DNA of 64,000 nucleotides from Franzmannia pantelleriensis (GTDB lineage Bacteria; Pseudomonadota; Gammaproteobacteria; Pseudomonadales; Halomonadaceae): NCBI RefSeq assembly GCF_900102875.1, contig NZ_FNGH01000001.1, positions 276,993 to 340,992 of the forward strand, given 5' to 3'. The position numbers were made by a program, and so were the translations under genes. Every line of letters starts with the position of its first letter. Position 1 is the first letter of the stretch. Shown piece by piece: positions 9,257 to 17,025 of this stretch. Under the pieces are notes generated by a model that saw nothing but the letters and a program-made list of their open reading frames with translations, made no database searches and had not been told where the DNA came from.

Positions 9257-9891
9257 GCCAGGACCTCACTCCTGACAGCCGCTCCGTGGCGTTCTTCGAC
9301 TTCGACGGTACCCTGACTACGGGGGACACTCTGATGCCGTTTCTACAATTTGTTGTTGGTAAGCCGATTTACTACGCCAAGCTGTTCCTTCTCAGCCCGG
9401 TATTCGTCGTCTACTTCGCGAAGCTATTACGCAACGATGTGGCCAAACAAATTGTTCTAAAGAAGTATCTGTCAGGTTACCATGTCGATGACCTTTTCAA
9501 GTTGGGAGAGCGTTTTAGTGAAGAGGTGATTCCCACTATGCTGCGCCCGGAAGGCATGGAGCGATTGAGTTGGCATCAGGAACAAGGACATGATTGTGTT
9601 CTGGTGAGTGCTTCTCTGGATGTTTATTTAAAATACTGGGCGAAAGAAAATGGGTTTCAATCGGCTTTAACAACCTGTTTATCTTCTAAGGAAGGAGTGG
9701 TTTCTGGAAACCTTCTGGGGAATAATTGTTACGGCGATGAAAAAGTAGTAAGAGTTTCCGAGTGGATAAGATGTAGATCTACAAGAATAACCTATTATTA
9801 TGGAGATGCGCAGGCAGATATCCCGATGGCTAAAAAATCTGACTATGGGTTTATCTGGAATGGAAAGGTGTTTTTGAGGGTTGATAAATGA
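9253..9891 (+). CDS. HAD-IB family phosphatase
   Basis: A 212-residue HAD hydrolase. Motif I is AFFDFDGTLT (nucleophile Asp16, acid Asp18), motif II is VLVSAS, and motif IV is GDAQADIPMA. In arabinose-lipid operons a phosphatase is needed to remove the 5-phosphate from polyprenylphosphoryl-5-phosphoribose before oxidation, and this gene fits that slot. That assignment is inference; the family also includes phosphoserine- and phosphatidylglycerophosphate-type phosphatases. The gene overlaps both neighbours by four bases. Base composition changes inside it: codons before about 9600 resemble the upstream operon, and those after are AT-rich like the next gene, suggesting a recombination junction within the coding sequence. 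Confidence 0.8.
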   Translation: MSQDLTPDSRSVAFFDFDGTLTTGDTLMPFLQFVVGKPIYYAKLFLLSPVFVVYFAKLLRNDVAKQIVLKKYLSGYHVDDLFKLGERFSEEVIPTMLRPEGMERLSWHQEQGHDCVLVSASLDVYLKYWAKENGFQSALTTCLSSKEGVVSGNLLGNNCYGDEKVVRVSEWIRCRSTRITYYYGDAQADIPMAKKSDYGFIWNGKVFLRVDK

Positions 9892-11444
9892 AAGTATCAA
9901 CTGTGAATGATAATAAAAATGAGCATGCATTATATTTATTGTGTGCTGGGGGGCTTGCTGTTTTTTTTATTTCTACCATAACTTATATTGCTCTGAGGAC
10001 AGGTTTTGTCTCTTATGACTCGTGGTATTACTTGCGCTTGGCCGAATCGGTTTTAACGAATGGGGCTTGCCATGTAAGAGGGGAGTACTTTGCAGTTTTT
10101 CCTTGCGGGTACTCTGCTATGATAGCAGGGTTGTCTTGGTTGACTGGGATGGATGTTTTTCATTCTAGCAAAGTGTTGAATTTTTTGTTGTTATGTGGAT
10201 CGGGAGTGCTGATTTTTCTCGCCACGGGTAGTGCTTTGTTTGGTTTTTTGTTTGTTGTTAACCCGGTGGTTCTCTCTATTGGTCACTACACGTGGTCTGA
10301 AAATGCCTTTATACTTTCTTTTTCAATGATTTTTTACTCACTGACAAAAATGTATTATGGTAATTACTCATTGAAAATCTTTTCTATGTTGATGCTTGGT
10401 CTTTTGATTGGCGTGAGTACGAGGTATTTTTTTGGCCCCTATGCTTTTTTAATTTTTATGGCGTCGTTGATGGTATATGGTAAAAAGGTTTCGATTAGGG
10501 CTTTTCCAGTGTTTGCTGTTTCCGGAATACTGTTTTTATTATACTACTACTATAATAATAGTATGACAGGGTACGGAAGTGGAAGGCCGAGAGTGACTCC
10601 TCCGGAGTCGGTGATATATCTAACAGTAAATTTCTTTGAGTATCTTGCAAAAGATTTTCTTGTTTACTTTATTTCCGTCTCCCCTTTATTGGTGATGTTG
10701 GTAGTTTTTATGTACAAGAAAAAAAAACCGATAAGTGACTTTGATTGTACGCCATACTTATTTTTAAGTTTGCTTGGTTTAGGCTATATTTCTATAGCAT
10801 TCGTTCTTCGTATTTATGTCCACTATGATCTTTACGGAACCCGAACAGTGGGGTATGGGATTTCATTTTTGCTTAGCTCATTGTTGTCGATGGCATGTAT
10901 GAGATATTATGTTAAAGTTTACTCATTGGTGGTTATGGCTTTTGTTGGTGTGTTGTCAACTGTATTGTCTCATAAGGACTATTACTTGACTTTTCTAGAT
11001 GAAAACAGGGGGGCTGATTGGGGACAGACTTATCAAGAGGCGATATCTAATTATAGTTCAGGGCTAAGCATATCCGGAGCTGTTGTTTCATTTGACGTTC
11101 CAAGAGTTAAACGATATGTTGCAGAGAATATAGATATTTTCTACGGAGAGAACGTAGTGGTACTTTCCCCTAAGGCAGCTCCTTACAATGAAAAAGAAAG
11201 CTATTATGACTTTAAGGAAAGGGTTATAGATTCTGGTATGGAGTGCTTCTATGATTTTTCCAGGGTTAATAGTCAAGGCGATTTTAAAAAAATTGTGGAT
11301 GCAAAGTATGCGTTAGATATTGGAGAAGGGGCGTTAAATAATATAGTTCTTGACTTTAGGTATTCAGATAGCGTTAGGCTCCATTTCAAAGAAGTTTTTG
11401 ATCCTGGTAGAGTCATTCCATGTGATTTTGCTAGCTCACGTTGA
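9888..11444 (+). CDS. GT-C fold membrane glycosyltransferase, candidate arabinosyltransferase
   Basis: A 518-residue polytopic membrane protein with about ten hydrophobic segments and a soluble C-terminal domain (about residues 385-518). After the first membrane helix is FVSYDSWYYLRLAE, with Asp44 in the first extracytoplasmic loop, the usual catalytic position in GT-C enzymes that use polyprenyl-phosphate sugars. It starts in an ATGA overlap with the phosphatase and ends the operon, so it is the likely user of the polyprenyl-phosphoryl pentose, analogous in role to mycobacterial Emb enzymes or the pilin arabinosyltransferase TfpW of Pseudomonas. The whole gene is strongly AT-rich. The acceptor (glycan, pilin or other) cannot be told from sequence. 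Confidence 0.72.
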   Translation: MKVSTVNDNKNEHALYLLCAGGLAVFFISTITYIALRTGFVSYDSWYYLRLAESVLTNGACHVRGEYFAVFPCGYSAMIAGLSWLTGMDVFHSSKVLNFLLLCGSGVLIFLATGSALFGFLFVVNPVVLSIGHYTWSENAFILSFSMIFYSLTKMYYGNYSLKIFSMLMLGLLIGVSTRYFFGPYAFLIFMASLMVYGKKVSIRAFPVFAVSGILFLLYYYYNNSMTGYGSGRPRVTPPESVIYLTVNFFEYLAKDFLVYFISVSPLLVMLVVFMYKKKKPISDFDCTPYLFLSLLGLGYISIAFVLRIYVHYDLYGTRTVGYGISFLLSSLLSMACMRYYVKVYSLVVMAFVGVLSTVLSHKDYYLTFLDENRGADWGQTYQEAISNYSSGLSISGAVVSFDVPRVKRYVAENIDIFYGENVVVLSPKAAPYNEKESYYDFKERVIDSGMECFYDFSRVNSQGDFKKIVDAKYALDIGEGALNNIVLDFRYSDSVRLHFKEVFDPGRVIPCDFASSR

Positions 11445-12083
11445 TGACATATATACTTTGACCTTCTAGTGGCTTTTGGTTTTTTTGATAATGTGGCGAT
11501 ATGACTAATACCAATGGCTATGCCTCTGTAAGGTATAAGTGAATCCCCCATATCCTTTATAATAAAGTGTTAAGCGATGAGTCATGAACACCATTGCTAT
11601 TTATGAAATGCTTGGGCCGCTAATGCCATTAATTCTCCATGAGCATAAGGGGCAGGGCAGAAAACCGCCCGGCACCTAATAAGAACGGGGCTTGCATTAA
11701 TATTGCTTAACATCTGTTATTGTTTTAAATCGGCGTTGATGTTGTTCAAGGTAGAGCGTTATTATGCGATACGCCAGCTGGAGCAAAGGTATGTTCTAGA
11801 TCTGCATGCACCGATGAGACTCTTAGAAGCTTAAAGGTCGCGCATGCCTTTATAGATCACTGCTAACGGATAAGATTCGTAGGCAGAATCTAAGCTCTGT
11901 ACGAAAACTATCTGCGCTCGCCCATACGGTGTTAAAAATCGGCTCAAAGTACTCATTTACACCCCGTAAACTCCGTCTTCTCGCCGATTTTTGCCTTGTC
12001 TGGCCATCGTTTGCCGACTTTTCGTACAAAACCTAAGGTTACGTCGCATCAACTTTTTCTGTAAATTATAATAAGGAGTCGTT
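11445..12083. other. Gene-poor 639-base AT-rich interval
   Basis: No convincing gene was found. A 31-residue frame at 11739-11834 (+) reads somewhat protein-like (VERYYAIRQLEQRY) and could be the tail of a lost gene, but it is too short to name. The right third contains the palindromic element at 11898-12028. An AAGGAG ribosome site at 12073-12078 belongs to galE. The interval separates the arabinose-type operon from galE and, with its mixed composition, looks like a scar of insertion and loss. Confidence 0.5.
11898..12028. repeat. 131-base palindromic MITE-like element
   Basis: The element is bounded by perfect 10-base terminal inverted repeats, TGTACGAAAA at 11898-11907 and its complement TTTTCGTACA at 12019-12028. 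Inside are nested inverted arms: AAAAATCGGC at 11934-11943 pairs with GCCGATTTTT at 11983-11992, and TTTAC at 11956-11960 pairs with GTAAA at 11966-11970 around an ACCCC loop. The whole unit could fold into one long imperfect hairpin. No open frame spans it, so it would be non-autonomous: a MITE, a relic of insertion sequence ends, or an extragenic palindrome. No clear flanking target duplication was found. Confidence 0.7.
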
Positions 12084-13103
12084 ATGCGCATTTTAGTCAC
12101 TGGGGGAGCGGGATATATCGGCTCGCATACGGTGTTAGTCCTGCTGGAGTCGGGCTATGAGGTGGTGGTGCTGGATAACCTCAGCAATGGCAACCGTGAA
12201 TCGCTGCTGCGAGTGGAGAGGTTAAGTGGCAAGCGCATCCCCTTGGTTATGGGAGATATCGGCGACCGTGACTGCTTGGATGCCCTCTTCGGTGAGCATG
12301 TCATCGACTCGGTACTGCATTTCGCAGGGCTTAAGGCGGTTGGAGAGAGCATGGCAGATCCGCTGACCTACTATATCAATAACCTTGCGGGCACCCTGAC
12401 GCTCTGCCAGGCGATGACCCGTGCCGGTGTTCATCAACTGGTGTTCAGCTCCTCCGCAACGATTTATGGCGATGGACATCCCATGCCGCTGCATGAGGGG
12501 CTGCCGAGTGGTTGTCCGGCGAGCCCCTATGGGCGTTCCAAGCTTATGGTAGAAGAGGTGTTGAGAGATTTAGCCGGATCAGATGCTCGGTGGCGGATTG
12601 CCCTGCTGCGCTACTTCAATCCGGTGGGGGCTCACCCCAGCGGTGAGATCGGCGATGATCCTCAAGGCGTGCCCTGTAACCTGGTGCCTTTCGTTGCCCA
12701 GGTAGCAGTTGGTCGTCGCGACAAGCTGGTAATTTATGGAAATGACTATCCGACCTCCGATGGCACAGGCGTTCGTGACTACATTCATGTCATGGATCTG
12801 GCGGAAGGTCACCTGCGTGCTATGGCAGCTCTTAGCGAGCGTCCTGGGGTGAGTATCTGGAACCTGGGGACTGGGCGAGGTTATAGTGTTCTAGAGGTGA
12901 TAGAAGCCTTCGAACGAGCCTCTAATCGGTGTATTCCTTACTGCATCGAAGATCGACGCCCTGGTGATATTTCTGCATATTGGGCGGACCCGGCCAAGGC
13001 GCAATTGGAGTTAGGCTGGAGCGCACTTATTGGGCTGGATGAGATGATGACTGATACTTGGTTATGGCAGATGCGTAATCCATATGGGTACTCTTTATTA
13101 TAA
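12084..13103 (+). CDS. galE: UDP-glucose 4-epimerase
   Basis: A 339-residue extended-SDR epimerase interconverting UDP-glucose and UDP-galactose with bound NAD, supplying galactose donors for surface glycans. MRILVTGGAGYIGSH is the N-terminal dinucleotide motif. FSSSATIYG carries the catalytic Ser/Thr, and Tyr149 with Lys153 (SPYGRSK) is the Y-x3-K pair. Length fits the family (about 338). AAGGAG at 12073-12078 lies six bases before the ATG. It stands alone between the palindromic element and a frameshifted ATPase gene, still within the glycan region. Activity on N-acetylated UDP-sugars is possible and cannot be excluded. Confidence 0.95.
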   Translation: MRILVTGGAGYIGSHTVLVLLESGYEVVVLDNLSNGNRESLLRVERLSGKRIPLVMGDIGDRDCLDALFGEHVIDSVLHFAGLKAVGESMADPLTYYINNLAGTLTLCQAMTRAGVHQLVFSSSATIYGDGHPMPLHEGLPSGCPASPYGRSKLMVEEVLRDLAGSDARWRIALLRYFNPVGAHPSGEIGDDPQGVPCNLVPFVAQVAVGRRDKLVIYGNDYPTSDGTGVRDYIHVMDLAEGHLRAMAALSERPGVSIWNLGTGRGYSVLEVIEAFERASNRCIPYCIEDRRPGDISAYWADPAKAQLELGWSALIGLDEMMTDTWLWQMRNPYGYSLL

Positions 13104-13148
13104 GTCCCATGTGCCTTTTTTATAATTTCAATTAAATAGGTTTCGCTT

Positions 13149-13942
13149 GTGAGAAGAATTGAGTTTCTTGGTCCTTCTGGCGTGGGAAAAACCACGCTAT
13201 TTAATAGGCTTCTATTTCTTAGAGAAAATAATAGATCATGGCTGTCACCGCATGAGGCTCGTGATTATGCGGCAGGAAAAATTTATGAAGGTTATGGTGG
13301 TCGATTTTTTTTGCTAAAAAGTACTTGAGAAAATTTTTAAGAGGAAGGGCAAAAAGGTATTTTTATAATAAGTCATTAAATGATTATATGTCGAGTTTGT
13401 CTGAGTTTCACTTCAATAGCTATGAAGGTTATCTATTAACCATGCTCCGGCACTTGGAGAGGAACGAGTCATTGTCAGTAGTGAAGCGATATAAAATGAT
13501 AAAGTTCTACTTTGATTTGCTTGCTAGGGACGTTTTGGTTCCTGAGTTGGTTTTAAAGGATGTTGATAGCCTGTTGGTTTTATATCATGATGGGATTGTG
13601 CATAATAATCCTGGGCTCAACTTAAAAGCGACGGAGCATGATGATGAGGAGTATGTGAGCATTGAGAAAAAAAAGCCTGAAGCGATTGTTTATTTTAAAT
13701 CCTCTCTTTCTGCTAACTTGGCGAGGAGGAAGAAGCGCGTACAGGATGGCAAAGCGACTTTTTTGGAGATGGGATTAAGTGAAGGACAGCTTAAAGAAAT
13801 ATGCCGAGAATCACTAGATATCGCGGAAGGTCAATTATTTTTGATGCGGAAAATGTCAGTTCCTGTTCTTGTGATTGATGCAGAAGATGACTTGGATTAC
13901 AGTTATATCAAGTGCCATAAATTTATAAGTGAGATTTCTTGA
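13149..13942 (+). pseudogene. P-loop NTPase of a glycan locus, frameshifted at a T8 run
   Basis: A GTG at 13149 opens MRRIEFLGPSGVGKTTLFNRLL, a Walker A P-loop (GPSGVGKTT, residues 8-16). This frame stops at 13326-13328 after 59 residues. A second frame, open through 13942, continues the protein as AKKYLRKFLRGRAKRYFYNK and later has the conserved-looking VLYHDGIVHNNPG. The two join at eight T residues, 13305-13312; one extra T would restore a single protein of about 265 residues. A mutation, a sequencing error or slippage-based on/off switching all fit. Similar kinase-like ATPases of unknown role are common in exopolysaccharide clusters. The DNA is AT-rich. Confidence 0.75.
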
Positions 13943-14171
13943 TGCTACGCTTGCGCCCTTGCCGCTTGCTTTTATTTTGTCCTTAAGGTCACCCTCGATT
14001 TTATCGATTTATGGTTTTAGATCTACAAGAAAGCTAGCTCTAGATAGCCCTATGGCGGGTGGTTTTCATGCTCTGGTGCTGAAAAAGTTTCAGGCGGTGA
14101 CACGCAGTATAGATTATACAGTCGCCGATAGCTGTCTGCAAATTCGACGTATTTATTCTAAGTTTAGCTAA
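13929..14171 (+). CDS. Small hypothetical protein, doubtful
   Basis: An 80-residue frame with a GTG start overlapping the end of the ATPase frame by 14 bases. The first 30 residues are hydrophobic (PLPLAFILSL) and the rest is basic; no motif or ribosome site was recognised. Its FRSTRKLALDSP stretch loosely recalls the region ahead of the catalytic part of lasso B2-type proteins, so it may be a decayed relic rather than a gene. It lies 70 bases before the real B2 gene. Existence as a translated gene is uncertain. Confidence 0.2.
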   Translation: MRFLDATLAPLPLAFILSLRSPSILSIYGFRSTRKLALDSPMAGGFHALVLKKFQAVTRSIDYTVADSCLQIRRIYSKFS

Positions 14172-14241
14172 AGTGAGGTGGGCTAGAGGGGTATGAAGCT
14201 ATGATATTAACTCTGAACTTGTTTTCGGCTATTGATGAGAT

Positions 14242-14715
14242 ATGAACATCGGGAAGCGGTTATGCAAAATCAGTTGGTTTAAATTGATCGAAGCGCTAAT
14301 AATGCTGGTGTTTTCATGTCTGTTAATTCGTTGCTTTCCGTTCCGTTGGTGGTCAGGCTGGTTGGGTACGCGTTCGCAAGGCGAGGTGACTGCCATTGAC
14401 CCAGTGCGGGATCATCGTGTCGGAGACGTGGCTCGAACTCTCAATGCTATCAATCGTCGCTGTGGCGGCCGCTTCACCTGCCTGATGCTTGCCATGGCCG
14501 CCCACTGGATGCTTGGTCGCAGGGGGATTTCCAGCAGCTTAGTGCTAGGGACTCGCACAGAGATCGCGGATGACCAGAGTCTGGTCATGCACGCCCATGC
14601 CTGGCTACGTGTTGGGCCCCGGGTGGTGCTGGGGGCGCATGATGGTAGCTATGTGGCGGTATCGAGTTTCGTGCGTGGTCACCCGTCAACGGCAGAGAGA
14701 ACGAAGCTACCTTGA
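14242..14715 (+). CDS. Lasso peptide biosynthesis B2 protein (leader peptidase)
   Basis: A 157-residue transglutaminase-like cysteine protease of the lasso B2 type, which cuts the leader from the precursor so the cyclase can act. A hydrophobic segment lies at about residues 15-32. The catalytic core shows RFTCLMLAMAAHWMLGRRGI with Cys80, and MHAHAWLRVG with His119; Asp134 is a candidate third member. It lacks the N-terminal PqqD-like domain of fused B proteins, and a separate B1 gene is present at 17026, as in split-B clusters. Its stop overlaps the cyclase start in an ATGA-like junction (14712-14715), so the two are coupled. Assignment is strong in context. Confidence 0.88.
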   Translation: MNIGKRLCKISWFKLIEALIMLVFSCLLIRCFPFRWWSGWLGTRSQGEVTAIDPVRDHRVGDVARTLNAINRRCGGRFTCLMLAMAAHWMLGRRGISSSLVLGTRTEIADDQSLVMHAHAWLRVGPRVVLGAHDGSYVAVSSFVRGHPSTAERTKLP

Positions 14716-16595
14716 GCGCGATTCTGGGGCGAATCAATTTTTCGGGCCGTACGGTCGTCCCGGAAGACTTTCATCGGGCCTTGTCGATACTGGACGACTA
14801 TGGCCCTGAGGGTAGCCGCGCCCGCTTGGATGGGCCGGTAGCCCTGGGGTTTCAGCGACTCGATATCTCGCCCGAATCCGCTTTCGAAGACCAGCCTCTG
14901 GTCCAGGGGGGCTTGTGCATCGTCGCTGACGTCATTCTCGACAATCGCGATGAACTCTGTGAGCGGTTGGCCATTGACAGGTCGATGAGAGCGGGGCTGC
15001 CGGATAGTTACCTCATCCTTTCGGCCTATCGTCGCTGGGGGCGCGATTGCGTGGATGCACTGGTGGGCGATTTTGCTTTCGCTATCTGGGACGATGAACG
15101 CCAACGATTGTTCTGTGCACGGGATCATATCGGCGCCCGCCCGCTTTATTATTGTCATTACGGCGGGGCCTTTTCGCTGGCCACTGATCGTCGCGCTTTG
15201 CTGGCCTTTTCCGACGTGCCGAGGCAGATCGACGAGACGCGAGTTGCAAGCTACCTTCTCTGGCCCTCGGAGTTTCATGAAGCGAGTTTCTTCAGTCGGA
15301 TGCTCCCTTTGCCGGCCGGCTACTGGCTGGAGGCCGGCGCGACGGGACTGAACATCCAGCGCTACTGGCACCCGGAGCAGGTGGCGGATGTTCGCTATGC
15401 ACGGCGAGACGATTATGCCGAGCACTGTCGTGAGTTGCTCGAGCAGGTCGTGGCGTCGCGCCTGCGCACTGGTTTTCCAATCGGCTCGCACGTTAGTGGC
15501 GGGCTTGACTCAAGCGGAGTAGCGCTGCTCGCTGGACGTCAACTGAATGGGGGCAGCCAGGCACTGGCGCGATGTTACACCTGGGCACCGGCGGTCAGTA
15601 ACGCCTACCCACTATCATCCCATGAGCGCGACGAGCGGACCATCATTGACACCCTCTGCCGGCGTGAGGGTGTCGAATGCCATTACGGAACGGCGTCCGG
15701 TAGAGACCTGCAGGCCTTTCTGCAGCGGGACATGGCCGTAGAGGGCGATACGGATCTTTTCGAGGAGTTACCGGTGATGGCCGATGCCGGTGAACGTAGC
15801 ATCAGAATTATGCTATCGGGATGGGGCGGCGACGAATCAGCCACTTTCACTACCCGGGGGTATCCGTCGAGTCTCTTGCGACGTGGGGCCTGGTGGCAGT
15901 TGTTGATGATGGCTCGCAGTCATGGCGGCGGGCTGCGCAATTGGCGGTACGTCCTGCATTATCTATGGCAGCAGGCGATGCTGCCGAATTTGCCAGATAG
16001 CATTTATGACCGATACTCACCCTTTCGGCCATCTCAGGAGCTTGAGCGTTATATTGCCCCGGCATTCGTGGCAAGCGTATCCAATCCGCAGACGCGACGA
16101 ATGAGAGCTTGGCGTGAATATCCAGGGCCTCAGCGTATGCAGGCCGAGTTACTGCTGAATGGCCACCTGGCGGCGCGGATGGCTAGCTGGTCGCATTGGG
16201 CAGCACCGCATGGCGTGATATATCGCTATCCGCTCACTGATAAGAGGCTCTTGGATTTTACCCTGGGCCTGCCAGTGGAGCTGCTCTGGCAGAGAGGGCG
16301 GGTGCGTGGTCTCTACCGGCAGTCGCTTAGCGACTTGCTGCCTTCAGGCTTGGCCAAAGTTGATCATGCGAACGAGAAAAAACGGCTTAGAGTCGCCCAT
16401 GAGGGCTGGAGACTATTGGCCAAGAGTCTCCCTTCAGGAGGGGATAAGGGGCTCTGTCCATGGCTTGATATGGCGACATTACGCCGGCATCTTAACGCCA
16501 TTCCCAAGACTATGTCTCAGAAGGAGCTGCTTAAGCTGGTTTGCTTGGGACGTGCATATCGAGTATGGCAAATATGGTGTCGATATGGTGGCTAA
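14712..16595 (+). CDS. Lasso peptide lactam synthetase (asparagine-synthase-like C protein)
   Basis: A 627-residue asparagine synthetase homologue. The N-terminal glutaminase-like domain (about 1-210) starts MSAILG, with Ser where true glutamine amidotransferases have the catalytic Cys2. It is therefore not expected to use glutamine, a trait of lasso cyclases. The C-terminal domain has the PP-loop SGGLDSSGVALL (near residue 263) and later SGWGGDES, binding ATP and metal. It would adenylate an Asp/Glu side chain of the core and close the macrolactam ring with the N-terminal amine. It starts with TTG overlapping B2. The separate precursor, B1, kinase and exporter genes nearby make a lasso role far more likely than asparagine synthesis. 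Confidence 0.92.
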   Translation: MSAILGRINFSGRTVVPEDFHRALSILDDYGPEGSRARLDGPVALGFQRLDISPESAFEDQPLVQGGLCIVADVILDNRDELCERLAIDRSMRAGLPDSYLILSAYRRWGRDCVDALVGDFAFAIWDDERQRLFCARDHIGARPLYYCHYGGAFSLATDRRALLAFSDVPRQIDETRVASYLLWPSEFHEASFFSRMLPLPAGYWLEAGATGLNIQRYWHPEQVADVRYARRDDYAEHCRELLEQVVASRLRTGFPIGSHVSGGLDSSGVALLAGRQLNGGSQALARCYTWAPAVSNAYPLSSHERDERTIIDTLCRREGVECHYGTASGRDLQAFLQRDMAVEGDTDLFEELPVMADAGERSIRIMLSGWGGDESATFTTRGYPSSLLRRGAWWQLLMMARSHGGGLRNWRYVLHYLWQQAMLPNLPDSIYDRYSPFRPSQELERYIAPAFVASVSNPQTRRMRAWREYPGPQRMQAELLLNGHLAARMASWSHWAAPHGVIYRYPLTDKRLLDFTLGLPVELLWQRGRVRGLYRQSLSDLLPSGLAKVDHANEKKRLRVAHEGWRLLAKSLPSGGDKGLCPWLDMATLRRHLNAIPKTMSQKELLKLVCLGRAYRVWQIWCRYGG

Positions 16596-16760
16596 CGTAG
16601 TGTTGATGTCATGAGAATAATGGTCAGTCAGGGCCACTCAATTATATTGATATTTTGCGTTTTGTAACTCACATTGAAAGGAATCGAAAGTGGTGGGCAT
16701 CGATGTGGTTTAGTCGACATTCGCGGGAGGTTACCGCAGGGTTGTTTTGAGGGTGTGCTA

Positions 16761-16931
16761 ATGAAAGAGCCGGCTGTAGACAATGTATTGCGACGGGAGT
16801 GGATTTCGCCGCAGCTGAGTCGGATGAAAATCGAGGAGACGCTCTCCTCGCCTTCTCCGGCCCAAGGAGAGAGCAATGCGCATTCGAATGGAATCCATAA
16901 TGGCAATGTGCCAGGCGGGAGCTACTCCTGA
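16761..16931 (+). CDS. Lasso peptide precursor (A)
   Basis: A 56-residue peptide preceded by GAGGGTG five bases before the ATG. Residues 1-28 form the leader: REWISPQLSRM has the W/Y-x2-P-x-L element that B1 proteins bind, and the leader ends Thr27-Leu28, with Thr at the penultimate position as in known lasso leaders. The predicted core is residues 29-56, beginning SSPSPAQGE. Its ninth residue, Glu37, is ideally placed for a nine-membered macrolactam with Ser29. The tail is rich in Asn, Gly and His and ends GGSYS; the terminal Ser56 is the expected target of the cluster's kinase. Too small for default annotation, but motif, position and partners support it well. Fold and activity are untested. 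Confidence 0.87.
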   Translation: MKEPAVDNVLRREWISPQLSRMKIEETLSSPSPAQGESNAHSNGIHNGNVPGGSYS

Positions 16932-16954
16932 AGTAATTGACTGAAGTGTTTCAT

Positions 16955-16988
16955 GCCCTTCCTGGGACGCCCCGGGAAGGGCGTTTTT
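16955..16988 (+). terminator. Intrinsic terminator or attenuator after the lasso precursor
   Basis: GCCCTTCCTGGG (16955-16966) pairs with CCCGGGAAGGGC (16971-16982), with one G-T wobble and an ACGC loop, followed by five T residues at 16984-16988. It lies 24 bases after the precursor stop and 38 bases before the B1 start. It would end most transcripts after the precursor and let only a minority read into B1. Such hairpins after precursor genes are common in peptide clusters. Confidence 0.9.
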
Positions 16989-17025
16989 ATAAATGTCATG
17001 GCTGAGTATGGCAATGGGGTGTGAA

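Noticed and set aside
14712-16595. Plain asparagine synthetase (asnB)
   Set aside because: The N-terminal catalytic Cys is Ser and the gene is coupled to a lasso B2 gene next to a precursor, so a lasso cyclase fits better.
16628-16906. 92-residue open frame antisense to the lasso precursor
   Set aside because: No motif; the + strand precursor has leader and core signatures, a ribosome site and a terminator.
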